Positions 31,924 through 41,484 of a stretch of DNA of 64,000 nucleotides are shown here, piece after piece. The DNA comes from Alphaproteobacteria bacterium (GTDB taxonomy: Bacteria > Pseudomonadota > Alphaproteobacteria > Caulobacterales > Caulobacteraceae): the NCBI GenBank assembly GCA_018821435.1, contig JAHJME010000036.1, forward strand, positions 55,069-119,068. The letters are read 5' to 3'. Position 1 is the first letter of the stretch. Every line of letters begins with the position of its first letter. The notes under the pieces are model-generated. The model worked only from the letters and a program-made list of their open reading frames with translations, made no database searches and was not told the origin of the DNA. The position numbers and the translations under genes are program-made.

Positions 31924-34356
31924 ATGAAGCGCAAGGCATTGCTGTTGGTCACCTGTGCGGCGGGCGTACTGGGCGCCGGCCAGACGCTGGCGCAGGCGGG
32001 CGTCGACGACCGCGAGGCGGCCGTGCCCACCGCGCAACGGGCCCGGGAGGCGGCCGCCAAGAGCGGCGTGGTGGTCGAGGAACTGGTGGTCACCGCCAAG
32101 GAGGCGACCCAGGACCTGCAGACCGTGCCGGTCGCGGTGACCGCCTACACCGCCGAGCAGCGGAACCTGACGGCGCTCAATACCCTGGACGACCTGGTCA
32201 ATATGACCCCCGGCACGACGATCTCGGCCAACGGGATCAACATGCGCGGCGTCGGTCGCCAGACCAGCGAGACCTCGGCCCTCGGCAGCGATCCGGGCGT
32301 CGCCTACTACGTGAACGGCTTCTACAACGTGGTGGCCTCGAACGTCGGCGAGAGCACGCTGTATTCGGAGTCCATCCAGTTCGAGCGCGGGCCGCAGGGC
32401 ACCCGCTTCGGCCGCAACGCCATCGCCGGCACGGCCAGCCTCTGGGCGCGCCGCCCGACCAAGGAACTCCAGGGCCAGGCGGTCCTGCAGTACGGCGACA
32501 ACGGCTTCTTCGGCGCCGGCGTGAACGTGGCCGGGCCGATCAACGACCGCTACGGCGTGCGCTTCGGCTGGCAGCATTTCGCCACCGACAAGAGCGTGCA
32601 GAAGAACATCTATCCGACGAAGGCCGGGCTGGCGGTCGAGAACAACTACTTCGAATTCCAGATCGAGGGCCGGCCCACCGACAACCTGCATTTCTGGCTG
32701 CGCTCGACCACGTTCCAGTTCCAGAGCGACCCCGGCTACTCCGCGCCGCCGGCTTACAACACCACCGCGCCGATGGGCGCGCTGGTCCCCAATCCGACCT
32801 TCGCCTACGCCACGCCCGCCCCGACCGACCCGCGGGCGATCAACGTCGACACCAAGGGCGCCGATCGCCTGTCGAACAACATGGTCCACATCCTGAACGC
32901 CGACTACGACTTCGGTTCGGTGACGCTGGAGTACGTGGGCGGCTTCGCCCAGTTCGACGCCTACGGCTATTCCGACGGCGATCGCGCGGGCCGGATCAGC
33001 TACGTGGCCTGCACCCCGTCGGCGACGGTGACCTGCGCGGCGGGGACTGTCCCGAACTCGGGCTTCCCCAACAACCGGGTGATCTCGACGCGGCAGGTGA
33101 ACGCCTACGACAACCGCAACCAGTACTTCACCCACGAGCTGCGCCTGCGCGGCAACGACACGGGCAAGGTCGACTGGGTGGTGGGCGCCTTCTACCTGAA
33201 CAGCAACTACAACGAGTTCTTCCATCAATCGCTGCCGGACGAGGCCGCGCTGGACGCGCCGATCCTCAGCTTCACGACGTTCGCGCCGGCGGCGCCGAAC
33301 CCGGACCGCGACTTCTACAGCCAGCGCAACATCCGCAAGACCCGCTCGGTCGCGGGCTTCGGCGACGTGATCTACCATCTGAGCGACCGCTGGGACGTGA
33401 TCGCGGGCCTGCGCTACTCGGTTGAATCCGCGCGGGCGACGACCCAGATCCGCTACGTCTTCTTCAACCCGGCGTTCGTGATGGCGCTGGACTCGACGCC
33501 GGCGACGAGCCGCAACCTGTTCAAGCTCCGGAACGAGGAATGGAGCGGGCGGCTGGGCGTGGACTTCCACGCCACCGACGACACGCTGCTGTACGCAAAG
33601 TACTCGCGTGGCTTCAAGGCGGGCGGGTTCAACCTCGGCAACGTCACGACGACCACGAACAACGTGACCAAGCCCGAGATCCTCGACTCGTTCGAGTTCG
33701 GCCTGAAGCAGCGGTTCGGCAACACGCTGTCGGGCGACGCGACGGTCTTCTACTACGACTACAAGGACCTGCAGATCCCGCTGACGGGGTTCAACCCGAC
33801 CACGGGCACGACGTTCAGCCAGTTCACCAACGTGGACAAGGCGCGGATCTTCGGCCTGGAGATGCAGGGCACGTGGCGGCCGATCGAGCCGGTGTGGATC
33901 AACTTCAACTACACCTACCTGGACGCCGAGAGCCGCAAGTTCTGCTGCGCCGTGGACCTGACCCAGGTCCCGTCGGTTCCGCAGGCGCTGGACGGCAAGC
34001 GGCTGCCCCGGACGCCGAAGCACAAGCTGGGCGCGGCCGGCGCCTACACCTTCGACTTCGATCCCGGCTCGCTGATCCTGGGCGCCAACGCCACCTACAC
34101 CTCCAGCCAGTACCAATCGCCGCTGGAGAACAAGTTCCTCAAGATCCCGGACTTCACCCTTGTCAACGCCTCGGTCACCTGGCGCTCGGCGGACAACCGC
34201 TACGATCTGATCGGCCAGGTCTCCAATGTGTTCGACGTGGACCGGGTGACCTCGCTGGAGCTGTTCGGCAACAACACCACGGCGGGCGGGGTGACCGCGT
34301 CCAAGCTCTACGGCGCGCCGCGGTTCTGGCAGGTCCAGCTGCGTTACCGCTGGTAG
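31924..34356 (+). CDS. TonB-dependent outer-membrane receptor
   Basis: An 810-residue receptor with signal peptide (about 1-23, ending TLA/Q), TonB box region VEELVVTAKEATQDLQTVP, a plug with FERGPQGTRFGRNAIAG, and a barrel ending in tryptophan (LQLRYRW-type C-terminus, here VQLRYRW). The start has GGGGG at 31915-31919. It follows the tandem TetR gene and has its own promoter-like sequence. It could import products of the adjacent quinohemoprotein/hydrolase pair or the polymer fragments they act on; this link rests on position only. Confidence 0.92.
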   Translation: MKRKALLLVTCAAGVLGAGQTLAQAGVDDREAAVPTAQRAREAAAKSGVVVEELVVTAKEATQDLQTVPVAVTAYTAEQRNLTALNTLDDLVNMTPGTTISANGINMRGVGRQTSETSALGSDPGVAYYVNGFYNVVASNVGESTLYSESIQFERGPQGTRFGRNAIAGTASLWARRPTKELQGQAVLQYGDNGFFGAGVNVAGPINDRYGVRFGWQHFATDKSVQKNIYPTKAGLAVENNYFEFQIEGRPTDNLHFWLRSTTFQFQSDPGYSAPPAYNTTAPMGALVPNPTFAYATPAPTDPRAINVDTKGADRLSNNMVHILNADYDFGSVTLEYVGGFAQFDAYGYSDGDRAGRISYVACTPSATVTCAAGTVPNSGFPNNRVISTRQVNAYDNRNQYFTHELRLRGNDTGKVDWVVGAFYLNSNYNEFFHQSLPDEAALDAPILSFTTFAPAAPNPDRDFYSQRNIRKTRSVAGFGDVIYHLSDRWDVIAGLRYSVESARATTQIRYVFFNPAFVMALDSTPATSRNLFKLRNEEWSGRLGVDFHATDDTLLYAKYSRGFKAGGFNLGNVTTTTNNVTKPEILDSFEFGLKQRFGNTLSGDATVFYYDYKDLQIPLTGFNPTTGTTFSQFTNVDKARIFGLEMQGTWRPIEPVWINFNYTYLDAESRKFCCAVDLTQVPSVPQALDGKRLPRTPKHKLGAAGAYTFDFDPGSLILGANATYTSSQYQSPLENKFLKIPDFTLVNASVTWRSADNRYDLIGQVSNVFDVDRVTSLELFGNNTTAGGVTASKLYGAPRFWQVQLRYRW

Positions 34357-34449
34357 GGGCGATGGCGGGCGTGCGGCCGGTGGTCAGCTTGACCGCCAGG
34401 CCAGGGCCCGCGAAGTGAGGACTCTGCCGCAGGCGACGTCTATAGGCCC

Positions 34450-34986
34450 ATGAGCCTCGCTCCGGAGCCCGCGCGCTTGCCCGAGACCGCGCCAGACGAC
34501 GACCTCCTCAGGCGCCTCCGCGCGCCCCTGACCCGCTACTTCGGCGCGCGGGCGCGCCGGGGCGCGGATGTCGAGGATCTGGTGCAGGAAGTGTTCCTGC
34601 GGCTGGTCCAGCGCGTGGGCGACGCGCCTGTAGAGGCCGCCGAGGGCTATGTCTTCGCGATCGCCAACAGCGTGCTGGCCGACAGCTATCGCCGCGCCGC
34701 CCGGCAACTGCCCCCCGCGCCCGGAGAGCCAGACCTGCAGTCCTCGCCGGCGCTTACCGAGGATCGGTCGCCGGAGCGCTTTCTGCTGGGGCAGCAGGAA
34801 CTGGCGGTCGTCGAGCGCGCCTTGCGCGAGCTGCCCGAGCGCACCCGCTTCGCGTTCGCGCTCAACCGCTACGAGGAGCTCAGCTATCAAGAGATCGCGC
34901 GTCGCCTGGGCATTTCAGTGAGCGCGGTCGAGAAGCATATGATGCGCGCTCTGGCGCACCTGGCGCGCCGACGGGGGGAAATGTGA
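34450..34986 (+). CDS. ECF sigma factor, FecI-like
   Basis: A 178-residue extracytoplasmic-function sigma factor. The region 2 mark is DVEDLVQEVFLRLVQRV, and the region 4 helix-turn-helix is LSYQEIARRLGISVSAVEKH. Its stop precedes the FecR gene by only 2 bp when that gene starts at ATG 34989. With the FecR and STN-domain TBDR that follow, it forms a classic transmembrane signalling set in which receptor occupancy releases sigma activity and raises receptor synthesis. Confidence 0.92.
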   Translation: MSLAPEPARLPETAPDDDLLRRLRAPLTRYFGARARRGADVEDLVQEVFLRLVQRVGDAPVEAAEGYVFAIANSVLADSYRRAARQLPPAPGEPDLQSSPALTEDRSPERFLLGQQELAVVERALRELPERTRFAFALNRYEELSYQEIARRLGISVSAVEKHMMRALAHLARRRGEM

Positions 34987-34988
34987 AC

Positions 34989-35963
34989 ATGTCCCGGCCC
35001 TCCCCCGATCTGCACGATATCGCCGCCGACTGGTTCATGCGCAGCCGGGCGTCGGGCTGGGGCCCGCGCGACGCGGCCGAGCTGGACGCCTGGCTCGCCG
35101 CCGATCCCCGCCATCGCGGTTGTTTCGACGATGTCGCGGAGGCCTGGCAGGCCAGTGCAGCGGCGGCGGCTTCGCCGGGTATCCGGGCTCTGCGGGCGGA
35201 CGCGCTGGCGGCGCGGCCGGTACGGGCCGGGCCTGCGCCGTGGATGCGGCTGGCCGCCGGGCTGGCGCTTGTCGTGGTGCTGCTCGCGGGCGGCCTGGGG
35301 GCGTTCCATGTCTTCAACGCGCCGCCGGAGGTGCAGGTCTATCGCACCGGCATCGGCGAACGGGCGACGGTGACCCTCGCCGACGGGTCTCAAGCGACGC
35401 TCAACACCGCCAGCACCCTGGCCGTCGAATACACGCGGTCCCGCCGTGGCCTGCGCCTCCTGGCGGGCGAGGCCTGGTTCGATGTGGCCAAGAACCCGAA
35501 GCGGCCCTTCGTCGTCGTCGCCGGCCGCCATTCGGTGACGGCCACCGGAACGTCCTTCGACGTGCGGCTCGATCCGGATCGCCTGGGCGTCGCGGTGTCG
35601 GAAGGGCGCGTGCTGGTGGCGGTGGACGACCGCACGCCGCTGGCGGCGGTGACCGCGGGCCAGCGTGCGGAGGTTCGCGGCGCGGCGGTCCTGGTCGCCC
35701 AGGCCGGCCCGATCAGCGGCGACTGGCGCGGCGGCCGGCTGCAGTTCGATACGGTCACCCTGGCCGAGGCGAGCGCCGAGATGAACCGCTATCGGCGCGT
35801 GCCCATCGTCCTCGACGACGCCGCCGCCGGGCGCCTGCGGATCAGCGGGGTGTTCGACGCGGGGGACGGGTCCAGCTTCATCGAAGCCCTGCCGCTCACT
35901 CACGCGGTCGTGGTCACCCGCACGCCCCAGGCGGTGCGGATCGCCACCCGGCCTGGGAAATAA
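34989..35963 (+). CDS. FecR-type anti-sigma regulator
   Basis: A 324-residue inner-membrane regulator. The cytoplasmic N-terminal domain (AADWFMRSRASGWGPRDAAE, then LDAWLAADPRHR) binds the sigma factor. One transmembrane segment (MRLAAGLALVVVLLAGGLGA) follows at about 85-105, and the periplasmic FecR domain contains VTLADGSQATLNTAS, GEAWFDVAKNPKRPFVV and VTATGTSFDV. ATG 34989 is preferred over GTG 34983 because GGGGGGAA at 34973-34980 sits at proper spacing. It should relay the signal from the STN domain of the receptor encoded 74 bp downstream. Confidence 0.92.
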   Translation: MSRPSPDLHDIAADWFMRSRASGWGPRDAAELDAWLAADPRHRGCFDDVAEAWQASAAAAASPGIRALRADALAARPVRAGPAPWMRLAAGLALVVVLLAGGLGAFHVFNAPPEVQVYRTGIGERATVTLADGSQATLNTASTLAVEYTRSRRGLRLLAGEAWFDVAKNPKRPFVVVAGRHSVTATGTSFDVRLDPDRLGVAVSEGRVLVAVDDRTPLAAVTAGQRAEVRGAAVLVAQAGPISGDWRGGRLQFDTVTLAEASAEMNRYRRVPIVLDDAAAGRLRISGVFDAGDGSSFIEALPLTHAVVVTRTPQAVRIATRPGK

Positions 35964-36037
35964 ATCTCGTCCGTTCGGTGAGGTCCCGCGGCAAGTCGGC
36001 GTCCTTCAAGAAACTGACATGTTTTCGGGGGACGAGA

Positions 36038-39000
36038 ATGGCGATCGGGATCAGGACTTTGGCGCTCGCGAGCGCGGCGGCGGTTGCGGCCTATGCGGCG
36101 CCGGCCTGGGCGCAGGCGGCCACCTTCGACATTCCGGCGCAGGGGCTTGGGCCGGCGCTCCGCCAGTTCGCCGTGCAGTCCGGGCGTGAGGTGATCTTCG
36201 ATCCCGCCGTGGTCGCGGGCAAGCGCGCCGCCGCGCTCAAGGGTCAGTTCGAGGTCCCGATCGCGCTCGATCAACTGCTCCGCGGATCGGGCTTGCGCGT
36301 CCAGGTCGCCGGCCAGGCGCTGGTGATCGCGGCGGGGCCCATCCCCGTCTCCACCGCGCCGCGTCCGGCCGCTGCGGCCGTCGCGCCGGCGCAGAGCGCG
36401 CCGCTGCCGGTCGAGGCCGAGCTCGACGAGATCGTGGTGGTCGGCAGCAAGATCGCCGGCGCGGACCTGACGGGCTCGCTGCCGGTGTCGGTGATCGACC
36501 AGGCGCAGATCCAGGCGCAGGGACCCGCCAGCACCGGCGAACTGGTGGGCCGCCTGCCGCAGAGCGGGACCCAGGCTTTCAACAGTGGCGTCCAGGGTCC
36601 GAACAACGCCCGCGGCGACGTCGCCTCGGCGAACCTGCGAGGCCTCGGGTCCGGCAACACCCTGGTGCTGCTGGATGGCCGGCGCATGGTTCTGCATCCC
36701 ACCAGCCAGCAGGAAGGCGGGACGGTCCCCGTCCAGATCGTGAACCTCAACGCCATCCCGTCGTCGGCGCTTCGCCGGGTGGAGGTGCTGCGCGACGGCG
36801 CCAGCGCGATCTACGGCTCGGACGCGACGGCCGGAGTCCTCAATTTCGTCATCGACCGGGGGTTCGACGGCGCCCAGATCACCGCCCGCTACGGCGCCTC
36901 GGAAGGGACCAACCTCGCCGAGCAGAACATCTCGTTCAAGGTGGGAACGTCCCTCAACCAAGGCCGCACCCACGTGGCCATCTTCGGTGAGGTCTTCCAC
37001 AATTCGGACATGCCCGGCGCGGACCGGGACTATGCCGCGACGGACGATCTCAGCGGCCGGGTGGAGACCCAGTACGCGGGCTTCTTCAACCGGACCCAGA
37101 GCCAGTCGCCCTGGGCCACGGCGCGGGTCGGCACGCCGATCACGGGCCTCGGCGCATCGTTCTCGACCTTCTTCGTGCAGCCCTGTTCCTTCGCCGGCTC
37201 GCGCGGGGCGACCCAGACGCCGGGCGTCTGCCTGAACGGAAGCTCCTCGACCCTGCCGGCGACCTTGCGCACCGACGAGGGGCCGGTCCGGACGATGATC
37301 CCGCGCACCACGCGTGGCAGCGTCATGGGCGCGGTGGATCACGAACTCACCGAGGACATCACCCTCTTCGGCGACCTGCTCTACTATCAGGCCAGCGCCC
37401 ATGCCGAGCGCGGCGGCAGCACGCTGCTGACCGACGCGCCGCTCGTGGTGTCCCGGAACAATCCCTACAACCCGTTCGGCAACGGACCCGGCCGCCTCGC
37501 CGGCTACACCGGTCCTGCCCAGGACGTGACCCTGGTCGGCTACAACGTCCTGGACGTGGGCAACCGCAACTTCGACGTGGACAACCGCCAGTACCGCGGC
37601 GTGGTCGGCCTGAAGGGCAAGGTCGGCGGCTGGCGCTGGGAGACCGCCGGCGTGTGGAGCCGGGCGCGGACGACCGACACCGAGCACAACCGGGTCAGCA
37701 ACACCGCCCTGCAGGCCGCCCTGGCCAGCGCCGACCCCGCCACCGCGTACAATCCGTTCAACGGCGGCGACCTGGCCAACCTCCGGTTCGGGGACGCCAC
37801 CTTCAACCCCGCCAGCGTCACCGATCGCCTGCGGATCGACGTGACTCGCCGCAGCGTCACCAAGCTGGGCATCCTCAGCGCCGAGGTGTCGAACCCCGCC
37901 GCCTTCACCCTCGCGGACCGGGGCATCGGCCTCGCCGCCGGTGTCGAGTGGCGCTACGAGAGCTACGACGATTACCGGGACCCGCGCGTCAACGGCACGA
38001 TCAACTACGTGACGGCCACCGGCGCGATGACCAGCGACGTGGTGGGCACCAGCCCGACGTTCGACACCCACGGCGATCGCGACGTCCTCTCGGCCTATTC
38101 GGAAGTTCGCTCCATGCTGGTGCGGCCCGAGGACGGCGTGCCGTTCATGCAGAGCTTCGAGGTCCAGGCCGCCGCCCGGTTCGAGCGCTACTCCGACACC
38201 AAGGACGAGGTGCTGAAGCCGAAGATCGCGGCCAGCTGGGGCGTCAACGACGTTCTCAAGCTGCGGGCGTCCTACTCCGAGGCGTTCCGCGCCCCGAACC
38301 TGGAGCAGATCAACGCCGCCCCGGCGGTGCGTGTGCAGCAGAACCAGACCGACCTCTATCGCTGCGCCCTGGCCCAGGGCGCCACGTCCGTCGCCGCGAT
38401 CAACCGCAGCGCCTGCGCCACCTTCCGCAACGACGTCTCGGAAGCGCGCTCCGGCAACGACCGACTGCAGGCCGAGGACAGCAAGACCCTGAGCTTCGGT
38501 CTGGTGCTGACCCCGATCCGCAACCTGGTGCTGACCGCCGATTGGTGGCGCATCAAGCAGACGGGCCTGGTTGGCGTGCTGTCGACCCAGGACCAGATCA
38601 ACCTGGACGCCATCGGCCGGCTGGGCGGCGGCGGGGCGAACCCGCTGGTCGCTCGCAACGCGGCCAACCTGGTCACCAACGTCCAGGCCATCTTCCAGAA
38701 CCTGAACGCCCGGACCGTCGAGGCCGCCGACTTCGCGATCAGCTACACGATCCCGACCGAAGCCTATGGCGACTTCCGCCTTAACGCCGACATGTCGGTC
38801 TTCGGCAAGTTCTACCAGTCGCCCTCGCCGGAGGCAGCGGCCCTGGTCGCCGCGGGTCTCTCCACCGCCGCCGGCGGGTCGCAGGTCGGTCTGAACGGAA
38901 ACCCGCGCACCCGGGCCTCGGCCACGCTCATCTGGGCCGCCGGCCCCTGGCAGGTCAGCGGCAGCGGGGTCTACACCTCGCGCATCTACGACACCTCCGC

Positions 39001-39214
39001 GCTGAACTTCCCGGTGTCGTCCTGGACTACCTTCAACACCTCGGTGCGCTATACCGCGCAGGAGGGCCTGTTCGAGGGGACGTCGGCCCGGCTCGGGATC
39101 AACAACATCGCCGACAAGGACCCGCCGCTCGCCAACCAGTTGTTCGGTTTCTACACCAGCCTCTACAGCCCGCGCGGCCGCTTCTGGTACCTCGAAGTCT
39201 CGAAGTCCTTCTGA
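36038..39214 (+). CDS. TonB-dependent transducer with N-terminal STN signalling domain
   Basis: A 1058-residue receptor. A signal peptide (about 1-28, ending AWA/Q) is followed by an STN domain (about 30-95: TFDIPAQGLGPALRQFAVQS, then LLRGSGLRVQVAG), an alanine/proline linker, a TonB box region LDEIVVVGSK, plug motif VLRDGASAIYGSDATAG and a large barrel ending in phenylalanine (EVSKSF). The start has GGGGGA at 36027-36032. The STN domain contacts FecR in the periplasm. The plug resembles Caulobacter/sphingomonad receptors with unusually long N-termini. The immediate 3' neighbour is a periplasmic gamma-glutamyltransferase, which may process the ligand. Confidence 0.93.
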   Translation: MAIGIRTLALASAAAVAAYAAPAWAQAATFDIPAQGLGPALRQFAVQSGREVIFDPAVVAGKRAAALKGQFEVPIALDQLLRGSGLRVQVAGQALVIAAGPIPVSTAPRPAAAAVAPAQSAPLPVEAELDEIVVVGSKIAGADLTGSLPVSVIDQAQIQAQGPASTGELVGRLPQSGTQAFNSGVQGPNNARGDVASANLRGLGSGNTLVLLDGRRMVLHPTSQQEGGTVPVQIVNLNAIPSSALRRVEVLRDGASAIYGSDATAGVLNFVIDRGFDGAQITARYGASEGTNLAEQNISFKVGTSLNQGRTHVAIFGEVFHNSDMPGADRDYAATDDLSGRVETQYAGFFNRTQSQSPWATARVGTPITGLGASFSTFFVQPCSFAGSRGATQTPGVCLNGSSSTLPATLRTDEGPVRTMIPRTTRGSVMGAVDHELTEDITLFGDLLYYQASAHAERGGSTLLTDAPLVVSRNNPYNPFGNGPGRLAGYTGPAQDVTLVGYNVLDVGNRNFDVDNRQYRGVVGLKGKVGGWRWETAGVWSRARTTDTEHNRVSNTALQAALASADPATAYNPFNGGDLANLRFGDATFNPASVTDRLRIDVTRRSVTKLGILSAEVSNPAAFTLADRGIGLAAGVEWRYESYDDYRDPRVNGTINYVTATGAMTSDVVGTSPTFDTHGDRDVLSAYSEVRSMLVRPEDGVPFMQSFEVQAAARFERYSDTKDEVLKPKIAASWGVNDVLKLRASYSEAFRAPNLEQINAAPAVRVQQNQTDLYRCALAQGATSVAAINRSACATFRNDVSEARSGNDRLQAEDSKTLSFGLVLTPIRNLVLTADWWRIKQTGLVGVLSTQDQINLDAIGRLGGGGANPLVARNAANLVTNVQAIFQNLNARTVEAADFAISYTIPTEAYGDFRLNADMSVFGKFYQSPSPEAAALVAAGLSTAAGGSQVGLNGNPRTRASATLIWAAGPWQVSGSGVYTSRIYDTSALNFPVSSWTTFNTSVRYTAQEGLFEGTSARLGINNIADKDPPLANQLFGFYTSLYSPRGRFWYLEVSKSF

Positions 39215-39216
39215 CC

Positions 39217-40935
39217 ATGCGGGGGACGGCATCGAAGGTTCTGGCCGGCGCGCTGGCGTCCGTGCTGGCGCTGAGCGGGGTGGCAGCCGCCGCCCCGGCC
39301 AAGCCGGCGCCGCGCTACGACTACATCCTCGACTACGACGCGATCCACCATCCGGTGATCGGCCGCAAGGGGATGGTGGTCAGCCAGAACGCGGTGGCGT
39401 CCAAGGTCGGCGCCGCGATCCTGGCTCGCGGCGGGAACGCCGTGGACGCCGCGGTCGCCACCGCCCTGGCGCTCTCAGTGACCTTGCCGCAGGCCGGCAA
39501 TCTGGGCGGCGGCGGCTTCGCCCTGATCTACATCGCGCGCGAGCGCCGCACGGTGGCGCTGGACTACTATCCCCAGGCGCCGGGGGCGACGACCCGCGAC
39601 CTGCTGCGCGGCGAGGACGGAAAGCTCGACCCTGCCAAGCGCTACTCGCACCTGGGCATCGGCGTGCCCGGGACGATCCTCGGACTGCGCGAGATGCACC
39701 TGCGGTACGGCAAGCTGCCGTGGCGCGCCGTGGCGCAGCCGGCCGTCGATCTGGCCGCCAAGGGCATCGTCGTCACCGATGAGCTGGTCTACGGCCTTGG
39801 CCTGCAACGCGACGGCCTGACCGCCGACGCCCCAACCCGACGCAGCCTGTTCAGGCCGGACGGTGGGATCTACCGCCCCGGCGAGACGATCCGCCAGCCG
39901 GACCTGGCTTGGTCACTGACCCAGGTGCGCGATCACGGGTCCGACGCCTTCTATCACGGCGAGCTGGGACGCCGGGTCGTCGCGGGCGTCCAGGCGGGCG
40001 GCGGCGTGCTCAGCCAGGAGGATCTGGCGGCCTATCGCGTCCGCTGGTCGGACCCGGTGGTCTGCGACTACCGCGGCGTCCGGGTGGCCTATGCGCCCCC
40101 GCCGTCGGCCGGCGTCCTGCTGTGCGAGCTGATGAACATCCTGGAGCGCTTCCCCATGGCCGAATATGGCCAGAACAGCGTCCAGGGCCTGCACGTCACC
40201 GCCGAGGCCATGAAGCTGGTCTTCGCCGACCGCGCCCGGTTCATGGGCGGCTATCCCCAGTACGCGCCGCCGGCCAAGGGTCTCACCAGCAAGGCCTATG
40301 CGGCGACGCGCGCGGCGCTGATCGATCCCAACCGCGCCATGTCGGCGGACGCCATGCCGGGCGATCCGCTGCTGTTCGAGAGCCGCGACACCACCCACTT
40401 CGCCGTCGCCGACGCCGAGGGCAACGTCGTCACCAACACCTACACCCTGGGCTCGTCCTACGGCGCCCACGTGATGGCGCCGGGCACCGGCTTCTTCCTC
40501 AACGACGCAATGGCCAATTTCAACTGGAGCGGCGACGAGCCGGCCAACCAGCCCGAGCCGGGCAAGCGCGTCGTGACCACGATCACCCCGCTGATCGCGT
40601 TCCGGGACGGCAAGCCGTGGCTGGCCTCCGGATCACCGGGGGGTACGCGGATCATCTCGGCCATGGCCCAGCTGCTCGTGAACGTCATCGATCACCGGCT
40701 GAACATCGCGGAGGCGACGGCGCGGCCGCGGATATTCCAGGCGGCCAGCGACACGCCGGTGGAGTTCGAGCCGGGGTTCTCGCCGGACGTGCTCAGGCTC
40801 ATGGCGGGGCGGGGGCACAAGACCCGGACGTCGCTGACGATGGGCTCCACACAGTCGATCGTCATCGAAGACGGCGTGATGTACGGCGGCGCCGACACCC
40901 GGAGGCCCGACGCCCAAGCCGTGGCCGTGGAATAG
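39217..40935 (+). CDS. ggt: Periplasmic gamma-glutamyltransferase
   Basis: A 572-residue exported proenzyme of the gamma-glutamyltranspeptidase family, which hydrolyses or transfers the gamma-glutamyl group of glutathione and related peptides. A signal peptide is followed by GMVVSQNAVASKVGAAILARGGNAVDAA. The autocleavage site and catalytic threonine are in RDTTHFAVADAEGN (about residue 392, matching E. coli Thr391), and TYTLGSSYGAHV and SGSPGGTRIIS are family blocks. It begins 2 bp after the receptor stop, so it is probably co-expressed with the sigma/FecR/receptor set. This suggests a gamma-glutamyl compound or glutathione conjugate as the imported ligand. Confidence 0.92.
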   Translation: MRGTASKVLAGALASVLALSGVAAAAPAKPAPRYDYILDYDAIHHPVIGRKGMVVSQNAVASKVGAAILARGGNAVDAAVATALALSVTLPQAGNLGGGGFALIYIARERRTVALDYYPQAPGATTRDLLRGEDGKLDPAKRYSHLGIGVPGTILGLREMHLRYGKLPWRAVAQPAVDLAAKGIVVTDELVYGLGLQRDGLTADAPTRRSLFRPDGGIYRPGETIRQPDLAWSLTQVRDHGSDAFYHGELGRRVVAGVQAGGGVLSQEDLAAYRVRWSDPVVCDYRGVRVAYAPPPSAGVLLCELMNILERFPMAEYGQNSVQGLHVTAEAMKLVFADRARFMGGYPQYAPPAKGLTSKAYAATRAALIDPNRAMSADAMPGDPLLFESRDTTHFAVADAEGNVVTNTYTLGSSYGAHVMAPGTGFFLNDAMANFNWSGDEPANQPEPGKRVVTTITPLIAFRDGKPWLASGSPGGTRIISAMAQLLVNVIDHRLNIAEATARPRIFQAASDTPVEFEPGFSPDVLRLMAGRGHKTRTSLTMGSTQSIVIEDGVMYGGADTRRPDAQAVAVE

Positions 40936-41079
40936 GCACCGTTTCGATGCGCGAGGCCTCCGTCACCTTGCCATCGAGGTGAACGCTGCCGTTGGGTCAC
41001 CATCGGCCGGACTGGCCGCCAAACGAATGGACAAGGCGGCGAAAACGCCACAAGGAGGGCCCGTGGTGACGTTCGCTTC
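40936..41079. other. Non-coding stretch after ggt
   Basis: This is the first part of a 549-bp gene-free interval that continues through the riboswitch to the btuB start. A weak stem TCACCT / AGGTGA (40963-40982) without a U-tract is the only structure noticed. The promoter for the riboswitch transcript should lie here, but no clear -35/-10 was recognised. Confidence 0.4.
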
Positions 41080-41290
41080 GGCGGGCCGATCCGCTTAGCG
41101 CGCCGAAGCCTTCGGGCTTAAACGGGAATGCAGTAGGGGCGACCCGATCTGCGGCTATCCCTGTAACTGTGAGCGGTGAGCGCATGCGACCGGCGGGGGA
41201 CGTTCCTCCGCCAGCCACTGGGCCTTCGGGCCTGGGAAGGCGAGCGCATGACGCTGTGACCCGCGAGCCAGGAAACCGGTCGGTGCGTGT
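41080..41290 (+). ncRNA. Cobalamin (B12) riboswitch
   Basis: Conserved elements appear in the right order: GGGCTTAAACGGGAAT (41114-41129), CCCTGTAACTGTGAGCGG (41159-41176), GCCACTGGGCC...GGGAAGGC (41214-41241), and the B12 box GAGCCAGGAAACCGG (41265-41279). Cobalamin binding normally represses the downstream gene. About 195 bp separate it from the btuB start, room for an expression platform; a stem GACCGGCGGG / CCTGCCGGTC lies there. Ends are approximate. It should adjust B12 uptake and perhaps the whole btuBFCD-cobQ run. Confidence 0.93.
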
Positions 41291-41484
41291 CGCTCGAGCT
41301 GTCGAGGCAGTGGACCTCGTGGCGCGGATCTCCGTCTGAGCGACGACGAGAAGCGGCGGAGGGCCGTTTCGACCGACCGGCGGGAGCTGCCAAGCGTCCA
41401 CGCCTGCCGGTCAGTCGACCTATGGCGCGATCCGCCGCGGGAGGCCCTCTGCATGTCGTTGGGACGCGGACAGAGGGGGCCTTC

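Noticed and set aside
35900..39232. A 1110-codon open frame on the minus strand
   Set aside because: It is antisense to the STN-domain receptor, has no recognisable domain and shows the same biased composition as other shadow frames.
41287..41484. In-frame upstream extension of btuB into the riboswitch
   Set aside because: The extension has no signal peptide and begins at the end of the B12 riboswitch; ATG 41485 has a good ribosome-binding site and is followed directly by a signal peptide.
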